The notes: a model not told the origin generated them from the letters alone. A stretch of 64,000 nucleotides of DNA from Gorsachius magnificus (GCA_034008185.1 CM067084.1:20178885-20242884), one strand, 5' to 3'; positions 1 to 14,950 are shown, counted from the first letter of the stretch. Numbers and translations are program-made.

Positions 1-3000
1 CCAGGAGCTTTGACTGCTCGTCACGGAGACCTAGGTAAAACAGACTGGTGAAAAGGACTAAGGGCATTTACGGAGAAGGACCGCCCAAGGAGTTTTGTTG
101 TACCCTCCTCTCCTTCCCCCAAGAGCAACCCACTGGGAAATACAGTCTGTTAATGAGTGCAAGGCAATGATCTCCCCTGGAAAATGGGAAATGTCTAAAT
201 TCCCTAGAACTCGCCCGGGAAGCAGCAGGTGATGACTGAAGTGCTTTCACAGTCACAGCGGGTCTCCAAACGTGCCCACCTGCTCCCGGGGCTGCAGACA
301 CACGTCCTGCCCCTGCTTGGCAGAGATAACCGCATCTCTGCATCGCCTCAGATGCACCAGGGAGCTGCGGAGAGGGCAAGGTCGCAGAGACAGACCCACA
401 GACACAGCTCTGCTCAGCCTCTCCCACCCTCCCTTTTGCTCTCACCCATGTACGCTGCAAACGGGAGCTGCTGCCCTCAGGACACAGCCTCCCTGCACCG
501 TGCCCCATCGCACAAGGAGTTCTCGCAGCGTATTAGGCAGTTTGGTTTTGTTCTCTTGCCGGTTTGTACAACCCGGAGGAGCAGCAGTGCTGCCACAGCT
601 GTCGGGGGCTCAACTGGGTGCCATAGACAAACCCAGGCAACTCCTGAGCAGCCCCTCCAAGCTGAGCTCCAGGTCGTTGGCAGTAGCAGCAGTACTGGCA
701 ACAGATGGGCCAGCTGGTCTTCAAAAGCTGTAATCGCTCTCTGGACTTCGGCACGGGTATGCTTCCCCGTGTGCCGGGAGTATGAAGTCATTATCAACTC
801 ACTGCTTATTTTGGTTATTACAGTAGCGTGTTTTTGAGACTCCTGTAGCCTGGTGACAGGCGACAACATAAAAATCGCTTCCACAAAATCTGTGATCCCA
901 CGGTGTCTTCAGTCCATCGCTGGAAGGCAGCCAGCGCCGTCAGGCAGCATTGCAGCTTTGTCATCTTTGTAAAGCGTTTATAAAACATGCACCTTATTAA
1001 GCACTTGGAAAGTAGTCTTAGTTTAAATTGATTGTTGAACAAAGAAACAGCAATTTGCTGGTGGGGAATGTTTTATTTGCTTTTCACCATAGGAAGGTGG
1101 AGAGGAAAACAAAGTCACCCGAGTTGGAACTAAATAAATTAAATGCATTCAATTAGCTAATGGAGTGTCTCACAAAAGGTTGCACTATTAGAAAATTAAA
1201 TCAGTTCTTCCTAATATGCTGAGACTCTTTAAGTCATTAACACCTTTTTTTTTTTCTTTTTTTTTTTTTAAGAACTGTCTGAAATATTCAGGGGATTATT
1301 TTTCACTGTAGGCTTTTTGCTTTCCCTGCTGTACCTTTCAGTCCTGATCTTATAATCAGTGCTAATTTGTGAAAAGCATTTCTGAGCTAAATAACTTTGG
1401 TGCAATTCATGAGTACAGGGAACATACTTCAGATTTTTCTAATGGAACATGGTGTTCTCAGAGAACAGTTTCATGAGCTATTATATGATTTAGTACCACT
1501 GGTTACAAAAAGACTTGACTCAAGCATGTTCACTGGTGGCTTCTTATGCCTTTTTACAGCAAAACAACTGAAAATGGAAGATGGAAGTGTTTTGAATTTG
1601 CAGTCCTGCCCTTGCAATGTTATTCTGGATGAGCTCCATCTAACTTACATTAGGTTAATGAACAGCAGTGTGGCATTTGCTGGGGACAGCTGCGGAGTGG
1701 CCAGACGTGCCTCTTTGGTGCACTGCCACAGTGGTGTGCTCCGCGTGGTGTGGTGGCAGAGACCTCTCATTCCCTTCACGCCCCCCCCGGCTGGGTGCTG
1801 CAGGGTCTGTGGGTAGGAAATGCAGTGCATGATCAGTCACGACTTCCTAACTCCACCTAGTCCTCGCTTGAAGAGACAGGGGAAGAAGGGAGGAGAATTC
1901 CTGCGAGCACATACCTATTCAGCACATGCATTTTCAGAGCACGTTCCATCCCCTTTGCAAGCATATCTGATCTCACCCAAATCATGAGGTGGCGGGTCCA
2001 AGGTGTCCCCAGCCAAGCTAGAGAGGAGGCTGGAGGGAAGGAGTGGTGCTCAGCCCTGCATCTTATTCTCAGTGGAGAGGAACCGATCTGTCCCATGGAA
2101 AAACCCAAAGTCTGCATTAAAGATAGCTCGACAGCAGGAAGCACAGGCAAAGGTCCTGGGCAGGGGGGTCAGGGTTGAGAAAGAGCTAGCTAGGGACAGA
2201 AAGGCACTTTTCACCAAAAGTGTTTCTTTCCCAGGCAAGAAAAACAGTGAGGTACATATGGAGATCCATTATCTTGATACTCACGTGCTTAAAATTGAGC
2301 GCTTTGCTGAATGAGATCTGGCATGTACTTATGTAAGCAAATTATTTTTATCTGCTTCTAGCTTAATAGAGACTTGAATATTTTGAGAATGCATAGGTCT
2401 CATTGCTATGGAAACTAACTCTGTATCTTTAGGTCAGTCTTGCTATCTCTGATTTGCAGAGTCTGCATCTAATCTTAAAAAAAAAAGGAAACAAAAAAAA
2501 GAAACCCTAGCTGTATTTGCTGTTTCAGTCCCACTCCCCACTACCCTTTCTCTCACTTCTGTAGCCAAAAGCAGAGTCCAACATCCTTTACAGGGAATAG
2601 AGACTGTGGTAACAACAGTCCAATGCCAGGTTACTGGTTTCAATGCCAACGAGAAGTTAGGAGATTTATGTGGATAGTACAGACCATCGTCACAGGAGCA
2701 TCAGCAGGCAAACCGGCCTCACCCAGGGGTAGACAACCCATAGGGAAACCCAGCCTTATACAACTGTGCTCTCCTTCTTTCTCTCTTGCTTGGATGAGCA
2801 AACCAAAATGCTCACTGATGCTCTGAAATGCTGAACAACTCTTTCCCAATCCATAGCTTGATGGCAGGAGGGTTTACCACTGCATGAACAAGGAGAACTG
2901 CTGCCATGGGAGTGACTGAGCTAGTACCATCTCAGCAAAAGGGATTGCCCCATCTTGTGCTGGGACATCTGCCTTATTGCAAAATTTGGGGTTTTCCCTC

Positions 3001-6000
3001 GCCCTCCCAACCTTTCTCCTTCTGCACAACTTCAGCTACCCTCATCTTACTGTTTACCCAAATGTGGACCAGTGACAAGATACAGGAGAGGTAAACATCC
3101 CTATAGGGAAACTGGTACTTGACACACCTCGCTTTCTTTATAGCACTGATGGAGCTACAAGGTGCTTGTGTTTCTTTGGTTTGCTTTTTGTCAGTCACTT
3201 TGTATACTGGGAGAGAAAAAGCATTGACTTTTGCAGAGGTAATTCCAGGACCAATATATGTCTGTGTTTCAGGGCCTCCAAAGACTTTTCTGCGTAATTC
3301 AAAGTCACAGAGACTTCACATCCAGAATTTTCTTATGTGGCTAGAATTTTACTACTCTAACAACAGAAAAGGTTTTTCTTTCTTTTTCTTATTCTAACAA
3401 AAAGATGGCTCTTCACCAATAGAAAGGAGGGTTGTTTTCACAAAAAAAAAAAGAATTTCAGTGGTGACATGACACAATTTTGCTCGGAAGTGGGATATAT
3501 TGTAAATTCTGCTGTAAAAAAAATTACTCCTTTAGCAAAAAAGGTAAATCTACCAAGAAGGCAGTGCTTGTCAGTAAAAATTAAATATTTTTCTCCAAAC
3601 TGCAAATGCATACATCTGCTTAATACACTACTTTCTGTTTTAGCACATATAATCTATATACCTTAGAACAGGACAAATGTGCCTTGTCCAGGAGGCCTCA
3701 GCATCTGTGGCTATAGGGGGAGTTCTGTCCATATTCTTCTTTGCTATTGTTTGATATTTTCAGTTTTCAGTAATTTATTGATTTTCCCTTCAGAGAATGA
3801 GGCTAATCTCTATTATTGGCTTAAAGATGTTTTGGGGTTTTTTCCCCAGAAAATTAAGCTTGTATTCCTGTTAAACTGGTGCAGCAACTTTTTCTGAGTT
3901 TTTCCCCCAGTATGAGTGAAATCACTATCTCACTATGCTCCCTTTTTATCCAAGCCAAATATTAAATATATAAGATCATAGGCAAGCACTCAAACTTTTG
4001 GAGAATCAGAATTATGCAATGGTGGAAAATGAGAAGAAAGCCTTTTTTAAAGGCTGAAGGGAATTCAGCTTCAATAGATAGGGGAAATCCCACAAGTTTA
4101 ATTCTTGTAATGGATGGCAGTGACATACGCTCTGCTTTCTGGGATGAGTATTATTCCATAAAGGAATGCAACATGAACCAGTAGTTAAACTAGGACAGAT
4201 GTTGCTGGAAATATTTAAAAGATGTTTACTTTATATTATTAGTGATCAAGTATGCAATGTTCTTGGGTATGTCATCCTCATGACTTCCCACAAGACATAA
4301 TATTTTCCTTATTGGAAAAAGCAAATAACTAAGTTGTAGGCAGGCTTTAGTAACTGAGGTATTTTGGACTGGTGATGTAGCTGCTTAAATATCCACCAGC
4401 ACCATCATCCCTGAGCCCAGCCACTTCCCTGGGCTTGCTCCCCTTATGCCCTCCATAGCTTAAAAGCACTTCCCCCATCTCCCAGTCACCATCTCCCAGC
4501 CCAGCACTGGTACTTTCCCCCCTGGGTTTGCAGTGAGGAATTCCACCCTCAACTCCCTGGAGCAAGCTGTCCCTTCCTCCCATGGCCACCACTCAGAACA
4601 AACTGTTTCTTCCTGTCATTTACTGGGTGAACCTCCCTGGGCTTGGGTTAAGAAGTGAAAAGGGATTTTTCTGACTGGGATGTGAAACCGGCGCACACAG
4701 GGTTTTCCTTCCCAAAGCTCACAAAGGTTTCAGCTATTGCAGTAAAACTACTGCAGTCTTCTCTGATAACATGCCTGTAGTGATTAAAAAAAAAAAAATA
4801 AATCACTGCAGTTAATATGCTTTTGTGAAGTTAAAGCTGATTTAAGACTGCCTACACTCAAAGTTGCGTTAATATAATCCCTGTTAACTAATTGGGTGCG
4901 AGTTGTGTGTGGAGTGTACCCAAATCCTCTGTTATAGGTGAAAAACAGACTGATCAGCTGCAAAGAAAGGGAGGTGTGAGCTCTGCAGCCTTTTCTTCTC
5001 TCTTTCGAGCTTCACACTCCCTTCAGAAGCAAAGCAGACCCTATTGCACTAAAGCAGGGACACAGAACAGGAGAGAAAACATTTCCTCATGATCTCCTCA
5101 CTGCTCCCCCCCGCCGCCTGCCCTGTCCTTCATCACCTGCCTGACACAAGTATCGTCCTGGTTGTCCCCAGCAGCCTGTGGCCCTCCCCATGTCCCCTGA
5201 AAACTGCAGCCACCTCACCCCAGGGAGGCCAGATCAAACACCTTTCTTCTTTTTTAAGGCACAATGACCCATATATCACACTCTGGAAGCCAAAAAAGCA
5301 ACACTGTTCTCTTCCCCATTTCATCCTTCTTATGTACCCCCATGTTGTTGATCTCCCCTTTGGTTTCTTAGCTTCCAGCTACCCTCCTTTTTCGGTTCCC
5401 TACCCGTTGCTCAATCACCTCCAGCCCCCAGGGCACTGGGGCCAGCGTCAACCTCGCGGGGCTGCGGCTGCGGTGAGGGGAAGGTCACAGGCCATGGCTG
5501 GGCCTCGTGCTCCCAGCGAGCCATAGGGGAGGGTTACTCTCTGCCGCAGTAACGGCTTTTGTCCCCTCGATTCCTCAGCCTCTTTCCTCTTTTTTCTCCT
5601 GCTTTTGGTATGCCTTCTCGCACTAAGCATGAAACTGGAGTAGCCAGAAAGATGACTGCTGCCATTTTCCAACTACCTCTCCTACACATCCATCTTTTAT
5701 GGGGATTGAACGTTTTTGCCTTATTGTTAGCTTTTTTGGCCTGTTGGTAATGGCCGGTGAAGGAGGCTTGCTTCTAGAAGAGCTAAAGCTCTGTGCTGAG
5801 GTGGAAAGACAAAATATTGGGGAGAGCTCTGTATACTGGCCAAACAGCAAGTCTTCCTCGGGTTCCTGCTTTTTAAATGCTCATCTGCTAAAGAGATTGC
5901 TTTTATATCATTGACAGAACATTTTCCTTCCCTGAGGCCTTTCCTATATATGTTTGCTACAGTATGGTCATACATTATTTTTCTCATCAGCCTGAGGGCA

Positions 6001-9000
6001 GAGAAATTGATATGGCTCTTACACCACCGCGATCCCATTGACTTCAGGAGAATTACTTCCCATTAGAGCAAGTGAAGTCAGAAAGAATAAATATGCCGTT
6101 TCTCTGCTATTCGCCGCTAGCGCTGTAAAGCCCACTGGAGTAGCCAGAGAAAGCCAGAGCCTGACCCTGGATTTGCTTTCGTTGGGTGGTGTTCCCGGGC
6201 GTATGACAGGACAAACCACTTGTTCAGGTACACCGGCAGAGCGAGCTTAAGCCCTCACACGTATGCTGCTTTCTGCCTCGCATCTCACTGGCACGCAGCT
6301 CAGCACCTGCCTGCCTCGCCATGCAGGAGACCAGCTCTGGCAAACAGGCTGTGGGTGGGCAACACAGGGCACCCTCTTTCTCACAGAGAACCAGAATGGC
6401 TCCGGCAGAGCAGTGACTGAATAATTATCTAATTATCAATTTGGAAAATCTTTTTTTCTTTTCTCTAGCTCTTTCTGTTGGGAATCAAAGCACTCAAGCC
6501 ATTCGGTCATCCACAGAGGGCTTTCATCCTCATCTTATTCACGGGAAAACCCTGAGATCCGGGGATCTTAAACTATTTGTTCTTGGCCACAGATGTGGTG
6601 GAGCCAGAAACTGATCCCTGTTTGCCAGATTGCCACTTGAATACATTTAACCACAAGACCATCCTCCTCCTTCATTCACATAAGAAGGCAACAAAACAAA
6701 AGAAGGAAAACCTCAGGCCCAGATCCACCATGAGTTAGGCACACAAAGCTGCCAAACCACATCCAGCCATCACACGGTTGCTGTAGGAAATGCTGGCAGT
6801 GGCCTCCCTATGCAGAGGTCAGTTACAGTTGCATACCATGGAGATACTCCCTGTGTGGGCTGTGAGTTATTCTGGAAGAGGAGGAGAAAGTATCTGTCGA
6901 AGCCAGACATGTTCTGGAGACACATCCTCATAAACAGACCCAGGAACCACCAACCCAAGCTATGTCCTAAGTGGATCTCAAGTCAAACACCTTGGGGAGC
7001 CCCTACTGCGCCTGTCTGGCCTGCAGGTTCCCTCCATGTGTATAAATAGAATAGTCTATCCCAATTTTTTAATCCAGAAGTTACTAATGACAGTCTTTCT
7101 CTTCCCAACGTTCAGGCATTTTTCCTGGTATCTTCCTTTTAGACAAAAAGGAATAATGAATATCTCAATAATTAACACCTCACAGTTCTTTGTAATGAAG
7201 AGGTCCTGTATTTCTCAGCAGCTTTTATCTCCATGGATGCAACCCAGCCTAGCGATAAGGCCACGGAGGTATTCTTCTGAGCTTTGCCTATCTACTTAGC
7301 TATACCTAGTCAAGTGAGCAGCAGCAAAATGGTTCAAAACATGGACACGTTCAGAGACGAAGGCAGTGTTTCCCTCTCACAGCAGTCATGTCTCGCTGTA
7401 TACAGCGTTGCTCCCAATGGAGAAGTTAGTCTTCCTACCTTCACCCTGTCAGCTGCATACCAATTGAAATCCCAAAGGTTTTCTTTATGTACAAGACCTA
7501 GAATATATTTGTACAAGACCTAGAATATATTTTTGTTTTAAGCAATGAAATACAAAAATTATTTCCTTGCCTGTGCCCTCTGCTGTTATGTTCTCAGCGA
7601 TGGACATATCTTCCATTTTTCTCTAAACCAAATAGATTTCTTCTACCCCTCTCACTCCCCTCCTCCAAGCTAGAAATGTCGGGAATTGCAATCGCTGACG
7701 CTGTGCTTGCTACAGGCCTACCGAGAAGCGGGGCTTTGGCATAAGCAGAAATTTGACCTGCCATTTCCTCAGCCCTCGGCCGAGGGGCAAGGGATGCTGT
7801 CTCTTGCACAAAGGGGTTTCACAAAGAACTCACATAACCTGTTCTTAGCCCCCGCTGCCTGGTAGTTTGAGTTAAAACTGCAAGCAAATGAGTAAGGATT
7901 TACTTGGCTTGACTACATGTTTCTACTTTTAAAAAAAATAAATTGATGAAAACATGGCAGCTCAAGTTTCATTTCTCATGTCACTAACTTGTTACTTCAG
8001 GCTACCCTGAAGCAAAACCGTGGAAGCTGAGATCTAATATTTGCAGCAACTGTGCAGGTTACAACAAAACCTTCTGCGGATTTGCAGAAGAAAGAGCCAA
8101 AACCCGCTCAGCCCCTTTGTTCCCGCTGCAGTTTTCACTGTTGCAAAAGGCAGTTCAATTCCATATAATTTACAACAGCAAACAGCTATAACAGAATACA
8201 TTAAAAACACATTTGTTCAATAAAAGAATGCCATTTCACAAAAGGTCATGCTTTCAGTTTTGAGGAGGCTGCTAGTCACAAGCAAAATGCCAATATATCA
8301 TATCACAAAGCATTGACTTGCCTATTCCCTAGATGCCTTCGCTGCAAAAATGAAACAAATAGTATTTACCTACCTTCTCAGATGCTGAAATATTTGGTAA
8401 TGGATTAAAAATACATACTGCTGAATATTTAAAATGAGGCACATGTGAAATAAGACATACAGCTCCATAAAACACATAACATATGGGAAATGCACCATTA
8501 AGAGTCTCATCGGGAAAAACAATAATCTTGGAAAAAACAGTAACTATTGGTTTTAGCAGTTTGCCTAATTGCGCACAGCATTCCGCGGCATTTATTTAGA
8601 AGACAGCTACTTGATACTAAACTTTAAATATTTAAGACAAACTGCCATTTCAGGGAGTTTCTCCTCTCCACCTAAATGATTGCAGCCACAGAGGTCTGGT
8701 TTCCGGAGACGATGTAAAGGATGCTGCCATAGACACACACCATGCCTGCGTTACCTCAATCCATAGCTCCAAAGTGATATTTTCTATCATTTTAGCCTGC
8801 ATCCTGTAAAGTTTCCAACACCTTTGAAGGATGATTTTTATGCTAGAAGAAAATTCACTTTTAACCCAGGGGTAAATTTATTGCATTGTTTAATCTGCAA
8901 CCTCCTCTTGAAGAGAAGAGCCTCGCTCTTTGTCCATTTGTCTCTTGGGCACTTAGTTAAAGAAGGAGGAGAATCTTGCTGATTGTATTGGCTAAATTTT

Positions 9001-12000
9001 TGGTTTTTTAATATGTTGTCCAAGCAAAAAGATGAATACTCATCAGTCCAGATAGATGGGGAGAAATATAGCACTGCCTATAATATTCATACTTCTCTTT
9101 TTTTGTCCGAAGTGATATTTTAAAGTAAGTCGGGTTTCTGTATGTCAAGTATTAGAGGCTGCAGCACCTGTAATTATGATTCCTTTTTAAGGAACTACTT
9201 CTTGGCGATTTATATCTTTTCTAAAGAAACCATTCAATTAAAATGGCTGACAGTGGATGGGCAGTCTCATTTTTTAAGATTCAGCTATAATGGATCATCT
9301 TTAGCTCAGAATTTGGGGAATGGAAAAGTACATTGCTTTCCCCTCACTATAAAAACAAGTAAAAGGAATGGGTTTTGTTACCTCTCACACCTAGCAGCTC
9401 CAGAAAGGACACCTGGAATTCCTCAAGTTTGCCACCACGACAAGGTTGTGCTTTTGCAGTTTCCACCTGACCAACCCCTGCGGCTCAGGGCAAGCAGTAC
9501 ATCATTCTCAGAAGCAATCTATAAGAACTTGTCACCTAAATTCAGTGAATATCCCCAGTACTGCACATGCTCCATGTTCTTTGAGGAGGAAAAAAGCAGG
9601 GAAAAGACAGAACAGGTCTAAAGCCAAGAAGGCATGAAAATAAAGCAAAGTGAGAGAAGGTGGCTGTGAAGACGGAAAAAGATGAGAGCAGGAGAGCCCA
9701 AAACCAACAGCAGGAGCAGAGGATGGGGGAAGAGGCTGCAAGCCAGGAGGAGACAAAGGCGGAAGCTGGAGAGGTAGAGGTGGGAACTGAAGAGGTCTTT
9801 AATCAGTCCTCACACACTTGGTTTCAGAATTCGACAATGAACAGACAGCTCTGGAGCTTCAACATACCTCTGCTGCCTGGCAAACTGCTACAAAATGCAG
9901 CAGGGAAAAACATGCTTTCTCATTCCCCTCATGTCCTACCTTTAAATGTTGCCTTCTGCAACCTTAATTTTATTTTAATTTTTTTTTTTTTTTCAGTGTA
10001 ATCAAAAATCCCTACAGTAGCAGCATTAAAAGACAATCAGATTTGACTGTTGGGCAAAGCACAGGAGGAATGCAAATAATCAACAAAAAGTTGACAACCT
10101 AGAAATTCTGGTCCCCTTACAGAGTAACTGCTCTGTGGATATAAATTCTTCCTCCTACCAGTTACATACAGGCTTTTTTGCCTACGTACATCTTAAACAT
10201 CAATTATCCATGCAATGTAGAAAAAAAAATCATAACTGATGCTCTCTTACTCAAGGCAAGTTTTGAAAGAAAATTAGTGCTCTAAATGGCAAAATATTCA
10301 AACAAAAGCAGTGATTATAACTCTCTTATTGATATGAGCTTTTAAATGGCATATGACACATCCAGATTGGTTCAGTAAGAAAACAGGTTTAGGGCTGGAT
10401 GGTAGCTGAGATTTTTTTCTGTTGGTCTTATGGCTAGGGATAGCCAGATGGATAAGGACTTTATTATAGGTATTGGCAAGTTAATGCTGCTGAAAGCCTG
10501 ACACATGATGCGTTGACTCAAATTTGGAACATAAGATTTTCATCAACATTAAATTCTAACAATTTTTCTGAAACTGCAGCCTGGATGTGCCACCATGGTT
10601 TGTGCGTTACCTACCTCAGAAGAAGGAAAACCACAACCATCAGGCATTATTCTGTCTGAAGTGATGCGAAGAGCATTCAACACAAGAGAAGAGCCAGAAT
10701 TCTTGAAAAACTGCACGTGCAAACACGCATGTGAAGCTCTGCTGGCTTGCAGGCAGGTCACGGAGTATGCTGCCCTCTTCACATCACCCGGCCTGGAAAA
10801 CTGGATTTCACTGTCAGTCGTCTTCTGCCTTCCAGTCCAGCCTCCAGACTGGGGAGAAGCACTCCAGTAATCCCCGAACCTTGTACTGTAGATGAACTCC
10901 TAATACATGTGTGATTTGTTGAAAATACATGCATCATGTTCATCAGTTAAATCCCCTGTTTCCTAATTCAGGTATGAAAACAATGTTGGTGTGGAATGCC
11001 TGAACCAAAGCAGTTTGGCTGGACTTGAGCAGTCTCCAAAGGAGTCACCCGTGGGTGACATCTATCTTTGTTTCTTCATTTGTAGCATAGACAAAGGGAG
11101 CCATTTACATTCCTGAAAGATCTTGTCTCAGCAGTTTCCCTTTTGAGACGGTACAGTAAGGGAAAGAGCTAACTGATCTATTTGCGGCCTTCGGATAGCA
11201 CACCAGATATTTTATAAGCAGGGACAGGTGCCTGCCTGGGAAAGCTGGCCATCTAATTTTGGATATGCCAAGATGAACAGGAGGAAAAAAATACTATAGA
11301 GAGAATAGGGTTAGCAAAGAAAGAATTCTGGCCAGTAAGAGAACAGAGTAACTTGATCAGTGCAAGTCCGCGCAGCAGGACATTTCATTAATAACACAAA
11401 GGATAAAAAACTTTACCTTTGCTATCACTTGATCTGCAGCGATTAAACATCTCCCTGGAGTTTCTCTTCTCATTAGAATAGGAATTCTTCCTAAATTTGG
11501 CCTCTGTCTCTTAGCGAGCCTCACATCAGACCTTCTCCAATAGCACAGATTTCAGTTGCAATGGCGGACACCAGCACCAACCACCTGAGTCACCAGGGAA
11601 AGGTGGCCTGAACCGAGCCAACAGCAGCAATCGGCAAGGCGGGGTGGGAGGGGCAGGGGGCTCACAAAAATGAACAGAAAGCTGCTGCATTTGAGCCATA
11701 GCAGAAAAGGACAACGTTTTCCTGACTAATCAGGGATTTGGGTCGGGAGAAGTTGGAAATGAGGTAGGGTTTAGATGCCGCTTCCACCGAACCCGAGGTC
11801 TGCTTGGCTTGTGGTGCCTCCCAGCACTCAGCAGCCCAGCTGGAAGCCATAAGCAGCCATCGGCTCCGGGCTCGTGACACCACTGTGGCACCGAGCACAT
11901 TTTTCACATACTAAGACAGCGCGGATACAGGCTGTTAGCCGAGAGGGTTTATTAAACAGCCAAACTGCCGGCTGCAGGCGTTCGTTTCTGCAGGTTAAGC

Positions 12001-14344
12001 TTTTTGTTTTGTCAGAGTGATCACATTTTTCAGCTGTGAAGAGTTTATTAAACAAACAAAAAAATCATTGACATTAGCATCAGTTGAACTCGCATGTCAG
12101 AACACCTAAAAACTGATTTTTGAAACGCGTACAATGCCTTGCAACTCCTCTTTGGTTTTCTAAAGGGGACGAGGTTTCTGGCTGTAAATTTTACTCACCG
12201 TAACTCAACTGTCTCGTGAAACGTGCAGAAATCACAGAAAGCAGTTTGATACAGGCAGGCATGTATTTAACTTCAGCAAGGCCAGCCCCTGGGAATAACG
12301 CAGTTTCGTACCACAGCGCAGGCAGTCTTGTGAAAGAGAAATGAATCATCTGCATACTCTGCCCTGTAGCCTCATGGAAGCTATGCTGAACCACAGGCTG
12401 AGGGGCCAGCTTTTCACCTTATGATACCTTTGGGAAAGAGGAATTACTATTGTCGAGGAATTTTGCAGCGTGCTCAGAGGTTTCACAATCCCAGGGCAGA
12501 CGGAGATGGTGAAAGAGCCTAGATCCATCAAGTTAAAGGACTAAATCACTGCTTCGGTCACGTGCCTCTGGCAGCCACCACCCGCTCGCCTGCAGCCGGG
12601 TTGCATTTTCTGTGCTAAGGGAGCACAGCATTGCCAGCGCAAGAGAGGAGGAATCATCTGGGGGCTCAGACGGGGGAAATGAACATGTGCACCCTTACAA
12701 CGGGCCACGCTGCCGGCAGCCCACAGTCTGGTTTTAGACCTGAGGGAGAAAGGCCGAGCCTAAGCCCAGAGCTCTGCTGCAGCCACCGACCCAACATGCA
12801 GGAGGAAAGGGCATCCTGACACAGAGGCTGTGGCTGGGCACCCACTCCTCATGAGAGCTGATTTAGAAGAGTCCCATCTTTTGATTTCAGAGCCTGTGAA
12901 GTCTTGGTCGTGACCTTTAGAGTGAGAAATGCATAGAGAACTAGTCTTACATGTCTACTTAAATCTACTCTGTATTGACCAGGTAGAAGTCAGCTGCTCA
13001 GCAAAACAGACTTCTGCTGGGTTCTTTAGGTCCAAGCGATTTCTGAAGACAGCATGGTATCAGAGCTACACTAACAAAATGCTTTTAATTCAAAGTTTTA
13101 GCGTTTCAAAGTTCAGATGTGCAGGTGGTCACGTTTACAGGTAGTTTTAAATTGAATTTTTACTGTGCCAGGAAGCACCGGGTGCCAGCAAGACTAAAAT
13201 ACAGAAGGCAGCTTTATTTCTGTTGCTGTTTTTTTAGGCAAGTTTTTAATAGCTTGAGCTAGCTTGGGCAAAGGAAACTAGCTGCAAAATAAATTACAGA
13301 AACTTAAGGTTTGCTGCACTTAATGTACAACTGAAATAATACACTGCAAAAGGTACAAATAGCACTATGGTGGTCACAAGTCCTGAACTGGAGGGGCATG
13401 TGACCAAAATAGCTGAGGACAAGTTACCCTGAAGTACAAGTTTGAAAGACAATTTAAAAGTTGATATCGTTAATATAATTTTGTCTAAACTAATAAGATG
13501 ACCGAGTCCTAGTTCCAGTGGGACTCCCATGTCCCAAACACAGCACAGCTTAAGTGGTTGCCACTACTTTGGGGTTCCCTACTGATTTTTTTTATAGGGT
13601 GGCTGGTGGGAAGCCTCAATCTGACATTAGCAAAAAGCTTTGAAAGAGGAAGACAACGTTTTTCTATTCTCTGTTGGCACCATACAGCCACTTTTCCATG
13701 CACTAGGCAGGAGTCTAAAGAGATGTGGACTCTTGTCTTCTACCCAGTCATGACTGCTAGGGTCTGATTTAAGACATTTAAACGCCGGAGTATACTGTCA
13801 GCTATTAAGGCACAATTTGACCTTGATTTCTGAGCAGCCACTGCTCAAAGCCTTTGTATTCTTCTTCAAATTTTTCCCTCTCGTTATGGATTTTTCCAGC
13901 TGACCCTTTTTGATCCTATTTGAAGGAGCTGAGTGGGGGCAGTTCATTGCATGGAAGAATATTAAGCCTGAAGAACAACAGCTGTAGCTCCAGCAGAAGT
14001 TAGAAAAACTCTTACATGGCGCTGTCTTCCTTATAATCCTATGAAGCTGCCTTCTGAGAGCAAAACATCCTTAGCAGTTCATCTTAATTGTGTGATGGCT
14101 TTGCCTTTCCCCAGCCAGCAGGACAGCGATTTTGCAGCAGCTGCTACAGCACCTGATTTATCAGCAGCTTGCTTCGTGGGTGCTCAGAGCACAGACAATC
14201 GTGGTCATAACTCACGCAGAACTGGGACGCAGAACAGGAGCTACAGGACACCCTTCTTCATCTTCCACAGCTGTGGAAGATGCTCAGCCAGATTACCAGG
14301 TCCTGCTCCCAGTGACGCCCACCACCAGCCCTACATCCCTGTAA
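1..14344. other. No gene recognised; unique non-coding DNA
   Basis: The open frames here (up to about 200 codons) overlap one another on both strands, have ordinary low-complexity composition and match no family I know. Local features are a T-rich tract near 1243-1270, a pyrimidine-rich stretch around 5095-5450, a G/C-richer patch around 11560-11880 and the 22-bp duplication at 7489. No RNA gene, CpG island or LINE was recognised. An unrecognised small exon of a neighbouring gene cannot be excluded. Confidence 0.6.
7489..7532. repeat. Perfect 22-bp tandem duplication
   Basis: Two identical units beginning GTACAAGACC lie at 7489-7510 and 7511-7532. There are no mismatches, so the duplication is recent. 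Confidence 0.98.
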
Positions 14345-14950
14345 CAGAATCACAGAATCGCAAGGATTGGAAGGGACCTCGGGAGATCATCTAGTCCAAC
14401 CCACCTGCTAAAGCAGGTTCACCTAGAGCAGGTTGCACAGGACTTTGTCCAGGAGGGCTTTGAATGTCTCCAGAGAAGGAGACTCCACAGTCCCCCTGGG
14501 CAGCCTGTTCCAGTGCTCTGTCACCCTCAAAGTAAAGAAGTTTTTCCTCATATTCAACTGAAACCTCTTATGTTCCAGTTTGTACCCACTGCCCCTTGTC
14601 CTGTCGCTGAGCACCACTGCAAAGAGTCTGACTCCATCCTCGTGACACCTACCCTTAAGATATTTGTATGTGTTGATGAGGTCCCCTCTCAGTCTTCTCT
14701 TCTTCAGGCTGAACAAGCCCAACTATCTCAGCCTTTCCTTGTAGGGGAAATGCTCCAGTCCCTTTATCATCCTTGTTGCTCTCCTCTGGACTCTTTCTAG
14801 GAGTTCCTCATCTTTCTTGAACTGGGGAGCCCAGAACTGGACACAGTACTCCAGGTGGGGTCTCATCAGGGCAGAGTAGAGGAGAAAGAGAACCTCCCTT
14901 GACCTGCTGGCCACACTCCTCTTAATGCACCCCAGGATACCATTGGGCTG
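14345..14950 (-). mobile_element. CR1 LINE fragment, 5'-truncated
   Basis: The minus strand ends in a CR1 3' tail (reading GATTCTGTGATTCTG near 14345). It contains the CR1 ORF2 C-terminus: [45 protein letters not shown] and [16 protein letters not shown] stop codon near 14723 divides the frame. Upstream it runs out after [17 protein letters not shown], so the catalytic part of the reverse transcriptase is missing. It is inactive. Confidence 0.93.

Noticed and set aside
229..837. 202-codon plus-strand open frame
   Set aside because: It overlaps other long frames on both strands and has no motif; a G/C-rich patch low in stops explains it.
5089..5526. Proline-rich 145-codon frame
   Set aside because: It lies in a pyrimidine-rich tract that yields such frames by composition; no splice context or family match.
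9142..9621. 159-codon plus-strand open frame
   Set aside because: No recognisable domain or family, composition like non-coding DNA, and overlapped by frames on both strands.
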